Part shown: piece by piece, positions 18,301-26,994 of the stretch | How the letters are laid out: each line of letters opens with the position of its first letter | Position numbering within the stretch: position 1 is the first letter of the stretch | DNA from: Candidatus Cloacimonadota bacterium | GTDB lineage: Bacteria; Cloacimonadota; Cloacimonadia; Cloacimonadales; TCS61 | Assembly: GCA_016935235.1 (NCBI GenBank) | Contig: JAFGRJ010000038.1 | Location: 1-33,356, forward strand | Direction of reading: 5' to 3' | DNA: 33,356 nucleotides | Notes under the pieces: generated by a model | The model's database searches: none | Told to the model about the DNA's origin: nothing | Seen by the model: the letters and a program-made list of their open reading frames with translations, nothing else | Made by a program: the position numbers and the translations under genes

Positions 18301-18757
18301 GGAGTATGAACTGGAGACTGGGGAAGCCTTCTCTCTGCAGCTGCAGTTCAAATTCGCGGAAGAATTCCCCGGTTTCAACCAGTATGCTCTCATGAATGAT
18401 ATTGGTGTGTTCATAGATGATATAAGTATTGATGCTGATTTCGGAGAACCGGTAAGTGATCAGGGACATGATATCCCGGTCGGTATCAGTGTTTATCCCA
18501 ACCCTATTCTGGCAGGACAGAACCTGCACATCCTTTTCAATCTCAGCGGAAGTGGAGATATTACTGCAGCATTGTACAATCTTAAGGGTCAGAAAGTGAT
18601 CTCCCTGGCGGGGAGAGAACCTTTGCAACAGGAACAGGCAGAATTATACTGGGATGGCAGAGATGGGAATAACCGACTCCTGGATTCGGGAATATATTTT
18701 CTTTTTTTGAAGAAAGGAAACAGAGAATATATAAGAAAAGTCACCTATTTTAAATAG
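15335..18757 (+). CDS. Peptidase family C25 (gingipain-like) secreted protease with T9SS/FlgD-like C-terminal tail
   Basis: ENVYLLITPESFLEHYEPLLEWR..., DADVNYIP-like region (TLGADVNYIPDRK), GNWDANENNVFGE...DFFPEVFVARIPANS, candidate catalytic HTGHASRN and YSIGCWSAAFD; C-terminal GISVYPNPILAGQNLHILFNL...DSGIYFLFLKKGNREYIRKVTYFK. Track start 15284 replaced by ATG 15335 preceded by AGAGGAT. Confidence 0.87.
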   Translation: MKLLLVASLMILWMNLPGLTIYHDNIIPVIEDRGDYNVIGCDSGVFADEPGKPAIPLTKVFFLLPEDEDIRSINIIPAQTEHITLEKPLFPSQAAVPLIKVNDPRFIPPDPLIYSGTKRYPEEPLFQLGSGWLGDCHIGFVSFYTASYDPHGSILEVPRSFRIEVVTFPIQQGISLPDGYVSRIIRGKLGLADSRSSAENVYLLITPESFLEHYEPLLEWRYQQGLAVYYITVEEIQNQFQGSDIQEKIRNCIIDYYSNTSVSFVTLGADVNYIPDRKVFAFDCAYGGSPDENDIPCDMYYSCLNGNWDANENNVFGEDDDETDFFPEVFVARIPANSAEEVDDYINRLLYYEKGYCDDYNRAGGMSMELWPGSQSQICQQFIYNTYFPDYYDINLLYGAENNVDNVYEMLNLNQNIVQHTGHASRNAITLQSGHITADNLYMLENEYGGLFYSIGCWSAAFDYPSIGEKLLITPEKGQLAYIGNSRYGWGAPSAPGFGFSEFFQKEYFRNLFWEEETLLAEANAIQKIDFIPYFYGTSVYKWIAYELNALGDSYFNLYTANPSLVIAECFLQDSLAVINISSGDSGLANMTVTCGEYRDYTDVNGEVILPAACLQQQIVFYKYGYECLTIDEGNFQNNIFIGSITGNLQEDGYLQGESLTIGSVLYNYTPDSIDFNVEYSCPAEIMILGTGQNPVSIEPFSQLALADLDVHILPVSESLQLPSGTEIDLQISIIDINSGNSLTSRIVPILVKAPELVLNSLNFLDQLFLPGSQICFDFEIQNQGLMPANGLSLTFFSDSADLDFETPFFDIYLWLDPGESVCLSNKIFLPQEATSGDVLSIGLEMDTNCQEQNYDFSRILALPIGEAGFNDDFENGFTWDSDDFWQLVDTYAHSGNYSLSCRPESTGEYNAATPVFVYMPSQELGFWYKYRMPMYGEDGVYFLLDCAGQTDTLLFLGAGGALSDEKRPVLAYIESDWAEYKINLDEYLEYELETGEAFSLQLQFKFAEEFPGFNQYALMNDIGVFIDDISIDADFGEPVSDQGHDIPVGISVYPNPILAGQNLHILFNLSGSGDITAALYNLKGQKVISLAGREPLQQEQAELYWDGRDGNNRLLDSGIYFLFLKKGNREYIRKVTYFK

Positions 18758-18875
18758 CCAGGGTTAGGGAAAGGTTATAGAAACCGTTCTCTTCAGAAAT
18801 TAATATTATATTTTTTCTTGCCTAAAATGGAAAGATCAAGTTTCGAAGAAAAAGTATGGCTGAATAAAAGAGGTT

Positions 18876-19256
18876 ATGGTGAATACGGAAAAATTACTGG
18901 CAGAAGCCAAGAAGGCAGCTAAAAATTCCTACAGCCCCTATTCAGGATTGCGGGTAGGTGCTGCTCTTGAGACGAAAAGTGGCAGGATCTTCACCGGCAG
19001 CAATGTGGAAAATTCTTCCTACGGTTTGACTAATTGTGCTGAAAGAACTGCTATTTTTAAAGCGGTATCCGAAGGAGAGAGAGATTTCATCGGGATGGTA
19101 ATATATTCTGATACTGATCGTCTCTTCTATCCCTGTGGAGCTTGCCGTCAGGTTATGGCTGAATTTGGAGACGAGTTATCAATTGTAATAATATCCAACC
19201 GGAATAAAGCAGAGACATCTCTATCCCAGCTTCTCCCCAGCATTTTTAGGTTGTGA
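18876..19256 (+). CDS. cdd: Cytidine deaminase
   Basis: YSPYSGLRVGAAL, GSNVENSSYGLTNCAERTAIFKAVSEG, YPCGACRQVMAEF zinc-deaminase motifs. Confidence 0.95.
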   Translation: MVNTEKLLAEAKKAAKNSYSPYSGLRVGAALETKSGRIFTGSNVENSSYGLTNCAERTAIFKAVSEGERDFIGMVIYSDTDRLFYPCGACRQVMAEFGDELSIVIISNRNKAETSLSQLLPSIFRL

Positions 19257-19339
19257 ATCTCTGTTCATTCACGAAATTACTTTTGTTTATTGTCTTTTAT
19301 GGATATATTTTGATTGAAGATAAAGCGGGAGGATTCTGA

Positions 19340-20278
19340 ATGTTGGATATTTTTAAATACGATCTGGCCATTATAGGCGGGGGTCCTGCAGGACTGAGTG
19401 CGGCTGTTTATGCAGCTCGAGGTGGAATGAAGACGATAGTATTCGAAAAATCCCTGGTAGGAGGGCAGATAGTTGTTACTGCTGAAGTGGAGAATTATCC
19501 CGGCATACCTGAAAATTTAAGTGGCTTCGAGATCGCGGAGCGTTTTCGTCAACATGCCGTGAAATTTGGAGCTGAGATCAGGGATGAAGAAGTTCGGGCT
19601 GTAGGCATGGAAGGATTATGCAAGATAGTTGAGACAGATAAGCAATCCTACCGGGCAAAATCATTAATAATAGCTACTGGAGCCCATCCTCGCAAACTGC
19701 AAGTCCCGGGGGAAGCTAAATACACGGGACGTGGTGTTTCCTACTGTGCTACTTGTGATGGAGCTCTGTACCGTGATAAAATTGTGGCAGTGGTTGGCGG
19801 AGGAGATTCCGCAGTTGAAGAAGCAATCTTTCTGACCAAGTTTGCCAAGAAAGTATATATTATTCACCGCCGCGATCAGTTAAGGGCAGTCAAGATGATT
19901 CAGGAAAGGGCTTTGAAGAACAAGAAAATCGAGATTATCTGGGATTCGGTGGTTCAAGGTATTGAAGGGGGAGATTTGGTAGAAAAATTATTTCTCTTCA
20001 ATCATAAAGAACAAGTTATCTCAGAGCTACAAGTAGATGGGATTTTCATCTACGTGGGAATAATACCTAACAATGAGCTTGTTGAGTCACGAGTTAATCT
20101 TGATGGGCAGGGATTTATTCTTACAGATGAAACCATGCACACTAACGTACCAGGGATATATGCCGCCGGTGATATAACCCATAAAGCACTGCGGCAGGTG
20201 ATTACAGCTGCTGCTGATGGAGCCACTGCAGCCTTCTCTGCTGAGAAATGGATCGAGGAAAATCGCGATAACTTCTGA
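19340..20278 (+). CDS. trxB: Thioredoxin reductase
   Basis: [31 protein letters not shown] redox Cxx[46 protein letters not shown]. Confidence 0.95.
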   Translation: MLDIFKYDLAIIGGGPAGLSAAVYAARGGMKTIVFEKSLVGGQIVVTAEVENYPGIPENLSGFEIAERFRQHAVKFGAEIRDEEVRAVGMEGLCKIVETDKQSYRAKSLIIATGAHPRKLQVPGEAKYTGRGVSYCATCDGALYRDKIVAVVGGGDSAVEEAIFLTKFAKKVYIIHRRDQLRAVKMIQERALKNKKIEIIWDSVVQGIEGGDLVEKLFLFNHKEQVISELQVDGIFIYVGIIPNNELVESRVNLDGQGFILTDETMHTNVPGIYAAGDITHKALRQVITAAADGATAAFSAEKWIEENRDNF

Positions 20279-20306
20279 GGTGAATCAAAGACCGGGGTAA
20301 TTAGTA

Positions 20307-20573
20307 CTATATTGTATCATAACTTTCTACTTTTACCCCGTCCAGATAAAGGAACTTAGGCTTCTCCGGTGATCCGCTTTTCTTGATTTTGTCACTGTCG
20401 CTATCTTCCACATAACGCCAGATCTCCCAGGATTCACCTTCACCATCGATGCAGAAAGTTACTTTTTTCTTTATGAAGTCATCAATAATGAACTGGATTG
20501 AACTAAGCGGTTCCGCTTTTGTTACCGGTACACAGAATTTCTTCCGGTCATACACATATTTCTCTTTTGCCAT
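20307..20573 (-). CDS. Hypothetical small protein (88 aa)
   Basis: Complete ORF with ATG start and an upstream GAGGGAGAAAATAA Shine-Dalgarno-like sequence; balanced protein-like composition. No family recognised. Confidence 0.6.
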   Translation of the reverse strand: MAKEKYVYDRKKFCVPVTKAEPLSSIQFIIDDFIKKKVTFCIDGEGESWEIWRYVEDSDSDKIKKSGSPEKPKFLYLDGVKVESYDTI

Positions 20574-20727
20574 TTATTTTCTCCCTCAAAACCAATAACT
20601 CTTTTATCTATCATTCAGGAGTTATATAGTGTAATAACACGCTTGGATATTAAAACGTATTTAACAGTAACCGAATATGGATTTTAAAATTATTTAGGCA
20701 AGAAGTAATTTCAATATTTATTTGATA

Positions 20728-21951
20728 CTAATCAAATATACTGCGCTCATTAAGGAATTTTAGAATAAGAGAAACAGAAAAAACATTGATAATTAAACTT
20801 GAACCACCATAACTGATAAAGGGCAGAGGAATCCCCGTCGTGGGAACAAGACCGAGGTTCATCCCGATATTTACAAAAATCTGAAAAGTTAGGATTGCCA
20901 GAATTCCTACACTGATAAAATGAAGCTCTTTCCTTTTCAGAAAGGTTATAGACTTGGCAATGCGATAAAGAAAAAGATAGAATAAGATCAGGGTCAGCAG
21001 GCATCCGATGAATCCCAGTTCTTCTCCGATTACAGAGAAAATGAAATCGGTATGATGTTCAGGTAGAAAATTGAGATTTTTCTGGCTTCCCAGGAGAAAT
21101 CCCTTTCCCAGCAATTTTCCGGAGCCGATGGCTATTTTAGACTGGATTATCTGGTAACCGGCTCCAAGGGGATCCCGGGACGGATCTATAAAGCTGAGGA
21201 TGCGGTTTCTCTGATAGGTTTTCAGACCATACCAGATATAGGGAGTAATGAAGAATATAAAGGTGTTGCAGGCGGTATTTATACCAATGATGATCCAGGA
21301 CAGGTGTGTACGGTAGAGTATTGCTGTTAAAATGATCATGTATAAAATGAAGACAACAGGTGAGATAAATGAGGTGATCACTGTAATTATGGGGCTGAGC
21401 ATTATGATCAGGAAGTAATTTGGCAGATCTGATGATGCCAGCATTACCAGAAATATAACTACAAAGGTCATGGCAGATCCCAGATCAGGTTCCAGTAGAA
21501 TCAGAGAAGCGGGAATAAAGACTATGATGAATGTTCTGACAAGAATCCTCCAGTCAGTTATGCCCGGTTTGGATATTACCCGGGCAATAAACATGATAGT
21601 GGTCAGTTTTGCCAGTTCCGAAGGTTGAATATTGAACAATCCAAGCGAAATCCAGCGATGGGAACCCTTGATTTCCGGCATGAAAAGCACCACAACCAGC
21701 AACAGCAGAGATAGAATATAGGATGGTACGACCAGCAGATCAATAATGGAATATTGAATACGCATCACACCCAGAAATAACAGTAAAGCTATGGCAATCC
21801 AGATGATCTGTTTGTAATAATAATCGACCCTATGAAATTCGGATCCTATTTTAGTAGTAGAAGCTGAATATATTGCTAATACTCCCCCTAAGAGAAGCAG
21901 CAACATCAGGATGAACAGGAACCAGTCTAATCTTTTCAGATAATGGAACAT
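20728..21951 (-). CDS. rodA: Rod shape-determining peptidoglycan glycosyltransferase
   Basis: SEDS family: GSHRWISLGLFNIQPSELAKL, LLEPDLGSAMTF, LGLVPTTGIPLPFISYGGSSLI. Confidence 0.96.
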   Translation of the reverse strand: MFHYLKRLDWFLFILMLLLLLGGVLAIYSASTTKIGSEFHRVDYYYKQIIWIAIALLLFLGVMRIQYSIIDLLVVPSYILSLLLLVVVLFMPEIKGSHRWISLGLFNIQPSELAKLTTIMFIARVISKPGITDWRILVRTFIIVFIPASLILLEPDLGSAMTFVVIFLVMLASSDLPNYFLIIMLSPIITVITSFISPVVFILYMIILTAILYRTHLSWIIIGINTACNTFIFFITPYIWYGLKTYQRNRILSFIDPSRDPLGAGYQIIQSKIAIGSGKLLGKGFLLGSQKNLNFLPEHHTDFIFSVIGEELGFIGCLLTLILFYLFLYRIAKSITFLKRKELHFISVGILAILTFQIFVNIGMNLGLVPTTGIPLPFISYGGSSLIINVFSVSLILKFLNERSIFD

Positions 21952-21959
21952 GAATGTAC

Positions 21960-23714
21960 CTATTTTCTTTTCATCTTATCATAGAAAAACACGATTCTGC
22001 TGGCCAGAGGAGCAGCAACACTTCCTCCGTGACCGGCATTTTCCAGGAATACGGTGAATGCGATCTCGGGTTCCTCCCAGACAGCATAACCGGCAAACCA
22101 GGCATGTGTTTCTTCGCCCATATGGTTTTCAGCAGAACCTGTTTTACCATATATGGTTATATTATTTAACCGGGCAGCGGAACCAGTGCCATACCTCTCA
22201 TTGACAGCCTTGAGAAGAGCATTTTGAAGCAATTTGATATTTTTTTCGCTTACAGGCAGATTCTCCTCCCAAGGAATAAATTCTTTGCTACAGGTCTCTT
22301 CAATTGTCCTGTTCATGAGATGAGGTTGTTTCCAGAGACCATCGTTGGCGATGGCAGCAAAATAACAGCATAGTTGCAGGGGAGTGCAGAGAATCTCTCC
22401 CTGTCCGATGGCAAGATTGACCTTGGGTCCGATTATCCCGGCATATTTTCCGAAGCTTTCCTTGTACCACTTTAAATCAGGGAAAAAACCATCCCTTTCG
22501 CCGATCAAGTCGATGCCTGTTTTTACTGTTAACCTGTTTTGACAGGTGAACTCCTTCATCCTGTCCAGTTCAATCCGGGTGGACAGGTCATAGAAAAAAA
22601 CATCACAGGAATATTTTATGGCATTGATAATTTCCAGCCTGCCATGCCCCTCTTCATGCCAGCATTTAAAGAAACGGTCACCGATCTGCAAACCACCTGT
22701 ACATTCAGATAATTTCTCTGTGGGAGTGATTAAACTGTCTTCCAGACCCAGAGTTGCAACGATTGGTTTATATGTTGAACCGGGAGGATATGTTCCATGA
22801 ATGATTCTATCCAGCATGGGGTTGCGTGGATCATTTATCAGGTTGTTCCATTCTTCCATGCTGAGCCCGGCAGCAAAAAGATTAGGGTCGAATTCCGGTT
22901 TACTGACATAAGCCAGGATGCCTCCAGTCCTGGTGTCACAGACCACGACCGCACAGTTCTTGTCTTCCGGCAGGATAGTATTGATAAAATTCTGCAATTC
23001 ATTATCGATAGTGAGAATTATATCGGCTCCGTCCACTGGATCTTTATGCAGGTTATGTTTGAAGAACTGAAGATTTCTTCCGCTGGAATCGACCTGAAGG
23101 ATATCATAACCACTCTTTCCCACCAGGAGGGATTCATAAAATTTTTCCAGGCCGGTTTTACCGATTATACTGTTGATGGAATAACCCGTTTTTTTAAGAT
23201 TTTCATATTCATCTTCGCTGATTCTTCCCACATAACCAACAAAATGGTTATTATAGATATAATTCCGGATAGATTCGGATTTGCAGGTCAGGGAAGGAAA
23301 ATCGTTGATATGTTCTGAGAGGAAGACCACTTTTTCATAAGGGATGTTCTGGATCAACAGGATTTCCTGGAACATCCGGAACTTGCTGTTGGAAATTATT
23401 TCGTCTATCTCCACCTGGCTGCTCCGGAAATAGTCATCGATAAATTTGCTGACTTTTTTCCTGTCCTTTATCTGTCCCGGGATGATATACAGGCTGAAAG
23501 AGGGTTTATTAAGCGCTATGGGTCTGTACCGGCGGTCGAATATTTCTCCCCTCATGGGCAGGATTGTCTTCAGTCGGACAAAGTTCTTCTCGGAAATAGC
23601 AGCGTATTCATCACCTTTGAAGATCTGAAGATGGAAAATACTGGTCAGAAGAAGAAGAAACAAACAGCTGATCCAGAAAATGCTGATCCTTGATGTTTTG
23701 GGTGTATTATACAT
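21960..23714 (-). CDS. mrdA: Penicillin-binding protein 2
   Basis: Transpeptidase motifs YPPGSTYKPIV (SxxK), YSCD (SxN-type) and GKTGSAEN (KTG); N-terminal TM and PBP dimer domain. Confidence 0.95.
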   Translation of the reverse strand: MYNTPKTSRISIFWISCLFLLLLTSIFHLQIFKGDEYAAISEKNFVRLKTILPMRGEIFDRRYRPIALNKPSFSLYIIPGQIKDRKKVSKFIDDYFRSSQVEIDEIISNSKFRMFQEILLIQNIPYEKVVFLSEHINDFPSLTCKSESIRNYIYNNHFVGYVGRISEDEYENLKKTGYSINSIIGKTGLEKFYESLLVGKSGYDILQVDSSGRNLQFFKHNLHKDPVDGADIILTIDNELQNFINTILPEDKNCAVVVCDTRTGGILAYVSKPEFDPNLFAAGLSMEEWNNLINDPRNPMLDRIIHGTYPPGSTYKPIVATLGLEDSLITPTEKLSECTGGLQIGDRFFKCWHEEGHGRLEIINAIKYSCDVFFYDLSTRIELDRMKEFTCQNRLTVKTGIDLIGERDGFFPDLKWYKESFGKYAGIIGPKVNLAIGQGEILCTPLQLCCYFAAIANDGLWKQPHLMNRTIEETCSKEFIPWEENLPVSEKNIKLLQNALLKAVNERYGTGSAARLNNITIYGKTGSAENHMGEETHAWFAGYAVWEEPEIAFTVFLENAGHGGSVAAPLASRIVFFYDKMKRK

Positions 23715-24192
23715 CCAGTCTCAATTTGATCCTGTCCAGAATGACCAGGATATAAATGAATATTACAGAAATAAAAGTATTATACAGCACTGACAGGATA
23801 AAATTCGTTACCTGGGTGAGATTCAATTGATTAAGGAATAGATAGTAAAAAAGGAAAAAGGAATAATAGATAAGATTTAGGAGGAACATGCTGAGGGCAA
23901 TTCCGGAGAATCTATCCTTATTGATATTTTTCTGGAGTGTAGAAACTATAACAGAGAGGATAAGGCAGCTGATTGTATTAAGTCCCAGCAGGATAGGATA
24001 GGTAAGGTCGTAAGCCAAGCAGAGGAAAAAAGTTATGGTAACTGCATTTTCATGGCGAAGATTAACACTCAGGAAAGCAACATAGGCAACAAAGAGATTG
24101 GGTATAATACTGGCAATGGCGATTTTTGCAGCGAGGAAAATCTGCAAATACAGTATTATTATGCCCCAGACCAGTAATTTTAATGTCCTCAT
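23707..24192 (-). CDS. mreD: Rod shape-determining protein MreD
   Basis: Small multi-TM protein, 'SIIPNLFVAYVAFLSVNL...YDLTYPILLGLNTIS'; position between mreC and mrdA. Confidence 0.85.
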   Translation of the reverse strand: MRTLKLLVWGIIILYLQIFLAAKIAIASIIPNLFVAYVAFLSVNLRHENAVTITFFLCLAYDLTYPILLGLNTISCLILSVIVSTLQKNINKDRFSGIALSMFLLNLIYYSFFLFYYLFLNQLNLTQVTNFILSVLYNTFISVIFIYILVILDRIKLRLDV

Positions 24193-24860
24193 TTGATTTT
24201 TCTCACCAGGCAGATAGGAGTCAATTCATCTCCCTGCCCCTGGGGATTATCACGCATTACCTTCTCCATGAATTTCTTATCGATACCGGCACTTCCGCCT
24301 ATCATCCAGCATCCTCCGATGTCATTGATGTCCATGACAGCAGTTTCATTTCCCAGTGCCGCCTGGATTTGAGCAGCTACCAGCGCTGGATTTCGTGGTC
24401 CTTTAATGACGCATTGATCATAGGGAGGAACAGGGGAGGTGTGGGCAGCGTCGATAAGTGCAGCCTGCATTCCGGCAACCCTGTAGAAATCACCTTTTCT
24501 ACCCAGGAGTTTTCCCAGGGCGCCGATAAATGCTGCCAGAATGATGCGTAAATGTCCCACTTCGTCTACAGCACACTGCATACTGGTTGGAGATCTCAAT
24601 CCTATTCCGTATTTCACTTTTGCTACAAAACGCCAGAGAATCCTGGCCAGTAGGCCAACCTTGATTTCTGCTACCGACACAGCTCTACCCTGAGTGATAG
24701 CCAGGGGACTTTCGCTGATCGTTATGATGTCGTCCTTTTCAAGGATACCGGCAGTATATTTGCGAATTACTTCCAGAATATCATCCGTTGGTTGTAGAAT
24801 ATGTGTCCTGATAGGTATGCGCAGGAATTCCCTTTGATCAATTGTTATTTTCGAACTCAT
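24189..24860 (-). CDS. Coenzyme F420-0:gamma-glutamyl ligase (CofE/FbiB N-terminal)-like family protein
   Basis: LRIPIRTHILQPTDDILEVIRKYTAGILEKDDIITISESPLAITQGRAV, GDFYRVAGMQAALIDAAHTSPVPPYDQCVIKGPRNP, ALGNETAVMDINDIGG resemble the COG1478/PF01996 layout. Recognised from motif memory. Confidence 0.75.
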   Translation of the reverse strand: MSSKITIDQREFLRIPIRTHILQPTDDILEVIRKYTAGILEKDDIITISESPLAITQGRAVSVAEIKVGLLARILWRFVAKVKYGIGLRSPTSMQCAVDEVGHLRIILAAFIGALGKLLGRKGDFYRVAGMQAALIDAAHTSPVPPYDQCVIKGPRNPALVAAQIQAALGNETAVMDINDIGGCWMIGGSAGIDKKFMEKVMRDNPQGQGDELTPICLVRKIK

Positions 24861-25629
24861 TCTGAAAACTTATGTCCCTCTCGAATTTAAGTACGATGAT
24901 CGCGTCCAGCCTGGCAATATTCACGGCTCCCTGTACGTGCGCGTTCATGTGAATTTTATCAGGGGCTTCGGAGATCCTGTCAACTGTGCCCACCTTGAAT
25001 CCTTCTGGAAATATGGATGAAAGGTTTGATGATATTACTTCATCACCCTTTACAATATCAGAGCCCAGAGGAATAAGGGTCATATTGGTTTTTCCATTTA
25101 TATCAGATTTAAGAATGCCCTGCAGGTCGTTACGTTTTAATTTTACCCCGAGACTGAAAGTGGAATGTGTATAAGGAAGCACCACAGCAAAGTTCCAGGA
25201 AGTGGTGAGGATCTTTCCTACAATTCCCTTCTCTGTGATTACAGGATAACCGTTTCTAATGCCGTCCTTTTTGCCCTTATTGATAACAAAGAGACGTTCT
25301 TCAAAATTTCCTCTGTATCCTATAATATCCGCCAGCAGGTAATCCACAGGAAGATCTTGAGGAATAATTCGTTCGTCCTCCAGGTTTTCCAGTTCCTGTT
25401 CCAGGAGATAAGTTTTTACTACTTCCTGCGCCAGTTGATTTTCGAGGAAACGGTTTTTCTTTTCAACATTGAACAGGCTTTCGATCTTATTAAGAGTGTT
25501 TATGAAAGGCAGGTAGATGGTGTTATTAAGGAAAAATGCCTTATGCAGTCGCTGCTGATAGGTGCCCAGGAACAGAATAATTGCCAGGGAGAGGTAAATC
25601 AGGAATAAAAAGTGTCTTTTTAACATCAA
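24838..25629 (-). CDS. mreC: Rod shape-determining protein MreC
   Basis: N-terminal TM, coiled coil, then IIGYRGNFEERLFVINKGKKDGIRNGYPVITEKGIVGKILTTSWNFAVVLPYTHSTFSLGVKLKRNDLQGIL, typical MreC beta domain. Confidence 0.93.
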   Translation of the reverse strand: MMLKRHFLFLIYLSLAIILFLGTYQQRLHKAFFLNNTIYLPFINTLNKIESLFNVEKKNRFLENQLAQEVVKTYLLEQELENLEDERIIPQDLPVDYLLADIIGYRGNFEERLFVINKGKKDGIRNGYPVITEKGIVGKILTTSWNFAVVLPYTHSTFSLGVKLKRNDLQGILKSDINGKTNMTLIPLGSDIVKGDEVISSNLSSIFPEGFKVGTVDRISEAPDKIHMNAHVQGAVNIARLDAIIVLKFERDISFQNEFENNN

Positions 25630-26660
25630 TCTTCAATTTTCTTGATAAGCACTTCACGATATTCCTCAAGATTGTCAAGAACATGTCCACTGCCTTTAAG
25701 CACACATAGTAATGGATCCGGCATGATATGTACAGGAAGGTCGACAGATTCCTGCAGCTTTTTGTCGAGCCTTTTCAGCTGAGCACCACCTCCAGTCAGG
25801 ATTATGCCCCGTTCTGCTATGTCAGCAGCCAGTTCCGGTGCTGTTTTCTCAAATAGGCGTTTCACTGCGTCTATCATGGCTGCCACTGTTTCTGAAAGAG
25901 CTTCCCGGATTTCCTCGGAACTGACTTCCACGGTTATAGGATAACCGGTGATAATATCACGACCGCGGACCTCAGTCTTTAATTCCTTTTCCAGGGGATA
26001 GGCAGATCCGATATCGATTTTTATCTTTTCGGCAGTTTGGATTCCGATGAAAATGTTATTCCGCTTGCGCAGGTAGTTAACAATAGCCTGGTCCATTTTA
26101 TCTCCCCCGATTCGGATCGAACTGTGAACAACAATATGGGATAGGGAGATGATGGCGATTTCGGTGGTTCCTCCACCGATATCCATTACCAGGTTACCCT
26201 GTGGTTTATGGATGGGGAGATCAGCACCAATGGCAGCAGCGATGGGTTCGGAAATGATGTGGACCTCACGGGCTCCTGCGTGAAGGGCACTGTCACGTAC
26301 GGCCCTTTTTTCAACTTCAGTAATTCCGGAAGGAACACATACCAATACCCGCGGCTTGATCAGAAGCCTTCTTTTCTGTGCCCGGAAGATAAGGTTGCGC
26401 AACATCATTTCTGTCACCTGGAAATCAGCTATTACTCCGTCTTTCAGGGGTTTGATGATTCGTACTTCATCGGGATTCTTGCCCAGCATGTTCTTGGCTT
26501 CCTCACCAATGGCAATTATCTTCTTGCCATCAGTAGAGAGGGCAACTACCGAAGGCTCATCGATGACAATACCGACACCTTTGCGGTAAACAAGAGTGTT
26601 GGCAGTTCCCAGATCAATGGCAATATCATTGGAAAACAATCCTGATAGACCTTTAAACAT
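25626..26660 (-). CDS. mreB: Rod shape-determining actin homolog MreB
   Basis: DIAIDLGTANTLVYRKGVGIVIDEPSVVAL, LVCVPSGITEVEKRAVRDSA, GNLVMDIGGGTTEIAIISL, GIILTGGGAQLKRLD. Confidence 0.98.
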   Translation of the reverse strand: MFKGLSGLFSNDIAIDLGTANTLVYRKGVGIVIDEPSVVALSTDGKKIIAIGEEAKNMLGKNPDEVRIIKPLKDGVIADFQVTEMMLRNLIFRAQKRRLLIKPRVLVCVPSGITEVEKRAVRDSALHAGAREVHIISEPIAAAIGADLPIHKPQGNLVMDIGGGTTEIAIISLSHIVVHSSIRIGGDKMDQAIVNYLRKRNNIFIGIQTAEKIKIDIGSAYPLEKELKTEVRGRDIITGYPITVEVSSEEIREALSETVAAMIDAVKRLFEKTAPELAADIAERGIILTGGGAQLKRLDKKLQESVDLPVHIMPDPLLCVLKGSGHVLDNLEEYREVLIKKIED

Positions 26661-26994
26661 ATATCCTCCGCCCGAAAGACTTTATTAAAATACAATTGTT
26701 TTTTATTTTATACAATATTTCTTCTGTCAAGAGCTTTATATTAAATTCTGAAAGGGATTTAACAATATCTGCATTTTTTGACCCAATGAAAGAGAAAAAA
26801 TAAGAACCGTGTTGTAGGGGGGCTATTCAAATTGAAATTATCACAGAAATACTGATGATGATCAGTGGGGAACATTAAAAAATATTCTCTGTTAAACATA
26901 ATTTAAAAAATCCTTGCCTTAAAATAACCTTCCCATTATCTAGATTTCGGGAAATGCCATTGCCTTGACCTGCAGGGCAAAAAAATCTCATTTA

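Noticed and set aside
20595-20625. ATAACTC/GAGTTAT inverted repeat upstream of the 88-aa gene
   Set aside because: 7-bp AT-rich arms with a 17-nt loop; the similarity to the ATAACT motifs at 15173-15238 is too weak to claim a shared regulator without a genome-wide count.
22797-23318. 173-aa plus-strand ORF antisense to mrdA
   Set aside because: Shadow ORF of the well-supported PBP2 gene.
26851-26866. ACTGAT-gatg-ATCAGT inverted repeat in the mreB/ruvB divergent region
   Set aside because: Only 6-bp arms in AT-rich spacer; no consensus promoter in register that would make it a convincing operator.
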